Assembly (NCBI RefSeq): GCF_002286815.1 | Contig: NZ_MUNM01000090.1 | Location: 1-64,000, forward strand | Direction: 5' to 3' | Length of the DNA stretch: 64,000 nt | Origin: Pseudomonas sp. PICF141 | Lineage (GTDB): Bacteria; Pseudomonadota; Gammaproteobacteria; Pseudomonadales; Pseudomonadaceae | Shown here: piece by piece, positions 62,602 through 64,000 of the stretch | How the letters are laid out: every line of letters begins with the position of its first letter | Numbering within the stretch: position 1 is the stretch's first letter | Notes under the pieces: generated by a model | What the model saw: only the letters and a program-made list of their open reading frames with translations | Told to the model about the DNA's origin: nothing | Databases searched by the model: none | Made by a program: the position numbers and the translations under genes

Positions 62602-63405
62602 TCACTTGATCCGGTAGTGAAAGGTATTGCGCACGGCCGGCACCGCAACCGCGTGGCCGTCGACGATTTTCGGCTGGTAACGGAAGGTGTTGGCGGCGGC
62701 CAGCGACGGACGCATGAACAACGGATGGCAACCGTCCAGTACCTTGGGGTTCTCGATGTGGCCTTGGGGATTGACGGTGTATTCCACGGTGCAATCGCCT
62801 TCGATGTTTTTATCCAGCGCCCGTTGCGGATAATCCGGCGCGTCCTTGCTCAGGGGCAGATATTGGCGGCTGTCGGCAGCTGCCTGGGCGGCCTGCTGCC
62901 GTGCGCGTTCGACGGCCAGGCGCGATTGTTCGGCGCGATGTGCCTGTTGCGCCTGCTCCTGGGCCTGGCGTTGCTGTTCGAGGTCATGGGTGCGTTTTTC
63001 TGTTTCCTGACGCTGGCGTTGTTGCTCGGCCTGGTGTTCGCGTTTTTTGTCTTCGACGCGTTTGCGGGCAAGAACGGCCTGATCAAGTTTCTGCGCCTGG
63101 ATCTGCGGATCGATAGCCGGTTTGAGGGGTTGGATGGGCGCCTCGGCAACCGGCTCCGGCGTCGACGCCGCTACCGGTTCAGGCGCCTGTGGCTGCGGTG
63201 CCGGTGGCAGCATCACCAGTTGCGTTCGCAACACCGCGGGCTGATCGAGCGCGGGTTTCTCCAGCGACCCGCCATGCACCAGCAACGCCAGCACGATGGC
63301 ATGCAGCCCTACCGCCAGGCTCGCCGCCAGACTGTTTTTCCAGAACCCGCTGCGAGCAGCGTCCCGCAGCGTCATGGATGGACTGTGCATGATCATTGCC
63401 GTCAT
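62602..63405 (-). CDS. tonB: TonB energy transducer
   Basis: A 267-residue TonB. One N-terminal membrane helix (LAASLAVGLHAIVLALLVHGG), a Pro-rich spacer (PPAPQPQAPEPVAASTPEPV), a long Gln/Arg/Glu helical stretch, and the C-terminal domain (DYPQRALDKNIEGDCTVEYTVNPQGHIENPKVLDG). It spans the periplasm and powers outer-membrane receptors. The ATG overlaps the exbD stop (ATGA). Confidence 0.9.
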   Translation of the reverse strand: MTAMIMHSPSMTLRDAARSGFWKNSLAASLAVGLHAIVLALLVHGGSLEKPALDQPAVLRTQLVMLPPAPQPQAPEPVAASTPEPVAEAPIQPLKPAIDPQIQAQKLDQAVLARKRVEDKKREHQAEQQRQRQETEKRTHDLEQQRQAQEQAQQAHRAEQSRLAVERARQQAAQAAADSRQYLPLSKDAPDYPQRALDKNIEGDCTVEYTVNPQGHIENPKVLDGCHPLFMRPSLAAANTFRYQPKIVDGHAVAVPAVRNTFHYRIK

Positions 63406-63854
63406 TGCGGGGCCTCGGTCACCAGCCCGAGGTTGCTCACACCGCCCTGCTGCAGTGCCGCCATGGCTGCGACCACGCTGCCGTAACCGGCGTCCTTGTC
63501 GGCGCGAATGTAAACCTGAGTGTCACGGCGTTCGGCAACAATCTGCGCGACCTTGGCGCGCATCTCGTCGAGCGCCACCGCACTGTCGGTCTGGTGCTGC
63601 GTATCCAGTTCACCGCCCAGGTTCCAGTAATAGCCGCCCTCGGCCTTCACCGACAGGGTAAGGATTTGCTGGCGGGTATCGGTGGCCAACGCTTCACTGG
63701 CGACCTTGGGCAGTTCGATCTTTACGCCTTGGGTCAGCATCGGTGCGGTGACCATGAAAATCACCAGCAGCACCAGCATCACATCGATGTACGGCACCAC
63801 GTTCATTTCGGCCTTGGGCCCGTGCTTGCGTTGCGGTCTGACGAGCATCTGCAT
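63402..63854 (-). CDS. exbD: ExbD proton-channel subunit
   Basis: A 150-residue ExbD/TolR protein with one N-terminal helix holding the proton-path aspartate (AEMNVVPYIDVMLVLLVIFMVTAPML, Asp near residue 24). The rest is periplasmic. GAGGAGA precedes the ATG, directly after the exbB stop. Part of an exbB-exbD-tonB operon. Confidence 0.92.
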   Translation of the reverse strand: MQMLVRPQRKHGPKAEMNVVPYIDVMLVLLVIFMVTAPMLTQGVKIELPKVASEALATDTRQQILTLSVKAEGGYYWNLGGELDTQHQTDSAVALDEMRAKVAQIVAERRDTQVYIRADKDAGYGSVVAAMAALQQGGVSNLGLVTEAPQ

Positions 63855-63861
63855 TCTCCTC

Positions 63862-64000
63862 TCAGGCTGCGACGGCCAGGTTCATCGGCGTGCCATGCAA
63901 GGTGCGATGCAAGCGCACCTGCAATTCATTGCCGAAGGCGTAATAGCGAGTCAGCAGGGTTTGGCTGCGCGCCGAAAAACGGTTGTAGGCGATCACTGCC
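63862..64000 (-). CDS. exbB: ExbB, C-terminal end only
   Basis: The last 45 codons of an ExbB/TolQ-type proton channel: AVIAYNRFSARSQTLLTRYY, then FGNELQVRLHRTLHG, to a stop at 63862. The rest lies beyond the right edge. It is directly upstream of exbD and read with it. Confidence 0.85.
   Translation of the reverse strand, partial: AVIAYNRFSARSQTLLTRYYAFGNELQVRLHRTLHGTPMNLAVAA

Noticed and set aside
62116-63486. Long plus-strand frame (456 codons) opposite tonB and the regulator
   Set aside because: Shadow frame: tonB with its spacer and C-terminal domain is unmistakable on the other strand.

Overview
The window looks like chromosomal DNA of a fluorescent-group Pseudomonas. The reasons are GC-rich coding DNA, dense repeated extragenic palindromes of the 'CTGTGGGAGCGGGCTTGCCCGC' kind, a polyamine uptake and gamma-glutamyl catabolism locus arranged as in Pseudomonas, and many genes of Pseudomonas-typical families. 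No rRNA, tRNA, CRISPR array or integrase gene was seen. Most of it is ordinary housekeeping and accessory metabolism in short operons.

Left part (1-30.9 kb): a ProA-like semialdehyde dehydrogenase, a DUF3616 protein, glutaminase, small redox and membrane proteins, dienelactone hydrolase, an MFS transporter, the acetyltransferase ArsN2, a SorAB-type sulfite dehydrogenase, an amidase, LysR with an old yellow enzyme and a cysteine hydrolase, the Kup potassium transporter, a SleB-type hydrolase, a CAP-domain protein, chromate transporter ChrA, a DeoR regulator, and LysR with an MdaB-like quinone reductase. From 26.9 to 30.9 kb it becomes patchy: a possible structured RNA, a formyltransferase with a TTG start behind a truncated gene and IS-end-like repeats, a frameshifted gene, and a structured leader before a DUF3077-like gene.

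Accessory core (30.9-42.8 kb): first an AT-rich three-gene cassette, SIR2-HerA-KTSC. The first two genes match the known SIR2-HerA (Nezha) anti-phage architecture. The HerA gene carries a +1 frameshift in a run of eight T, downstream of Walker A and B, and removing one T gives 624 codons. Next, an alpha/beta hydrolase whose last 231 bp are repeated 1.57 kb downstream, enclosing an unknown protein and a broken VanZ-like gene. Then a minus-strand isonitrile operon: a stand-alone isonitrile synthase, a HAD phosphatase (ATGA-coupled), and an isonitrile synthase fused to a TauD-type dioxygenase, all divergent from a RoxA-like dihaem protein.

Polyamine region (42.8-53.8 kb): a cupin-XRE regulator (PauR/PuuR-like), PuuB, PuuC and PuuA on the minus strand, then PuuD and the PotGHI-PotF transporter on the plus strand. 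Together they import putrescine-like amines, glutamylate them, oxidise them and release GABA.

Right part (53.8-64 kb): ThpR, small conserved proteins, a lipoprotein, a 1066-residue glycosyltransferase-debranching enzyme fusion, a DUF2238 membrane protein, a beta-propeller protein with its likely regulator, and an exbB-exbD-tonB operon cut by the right edge.

The most promising regions are the SIR2-HerA-KTSC cassette with its homopolymer frameshift, the isonitrile operon with two synthases and an embedded phosphatase, and the insertion flanked by a duplicated gene end. All calls come from reading the sequence; no database search was run.
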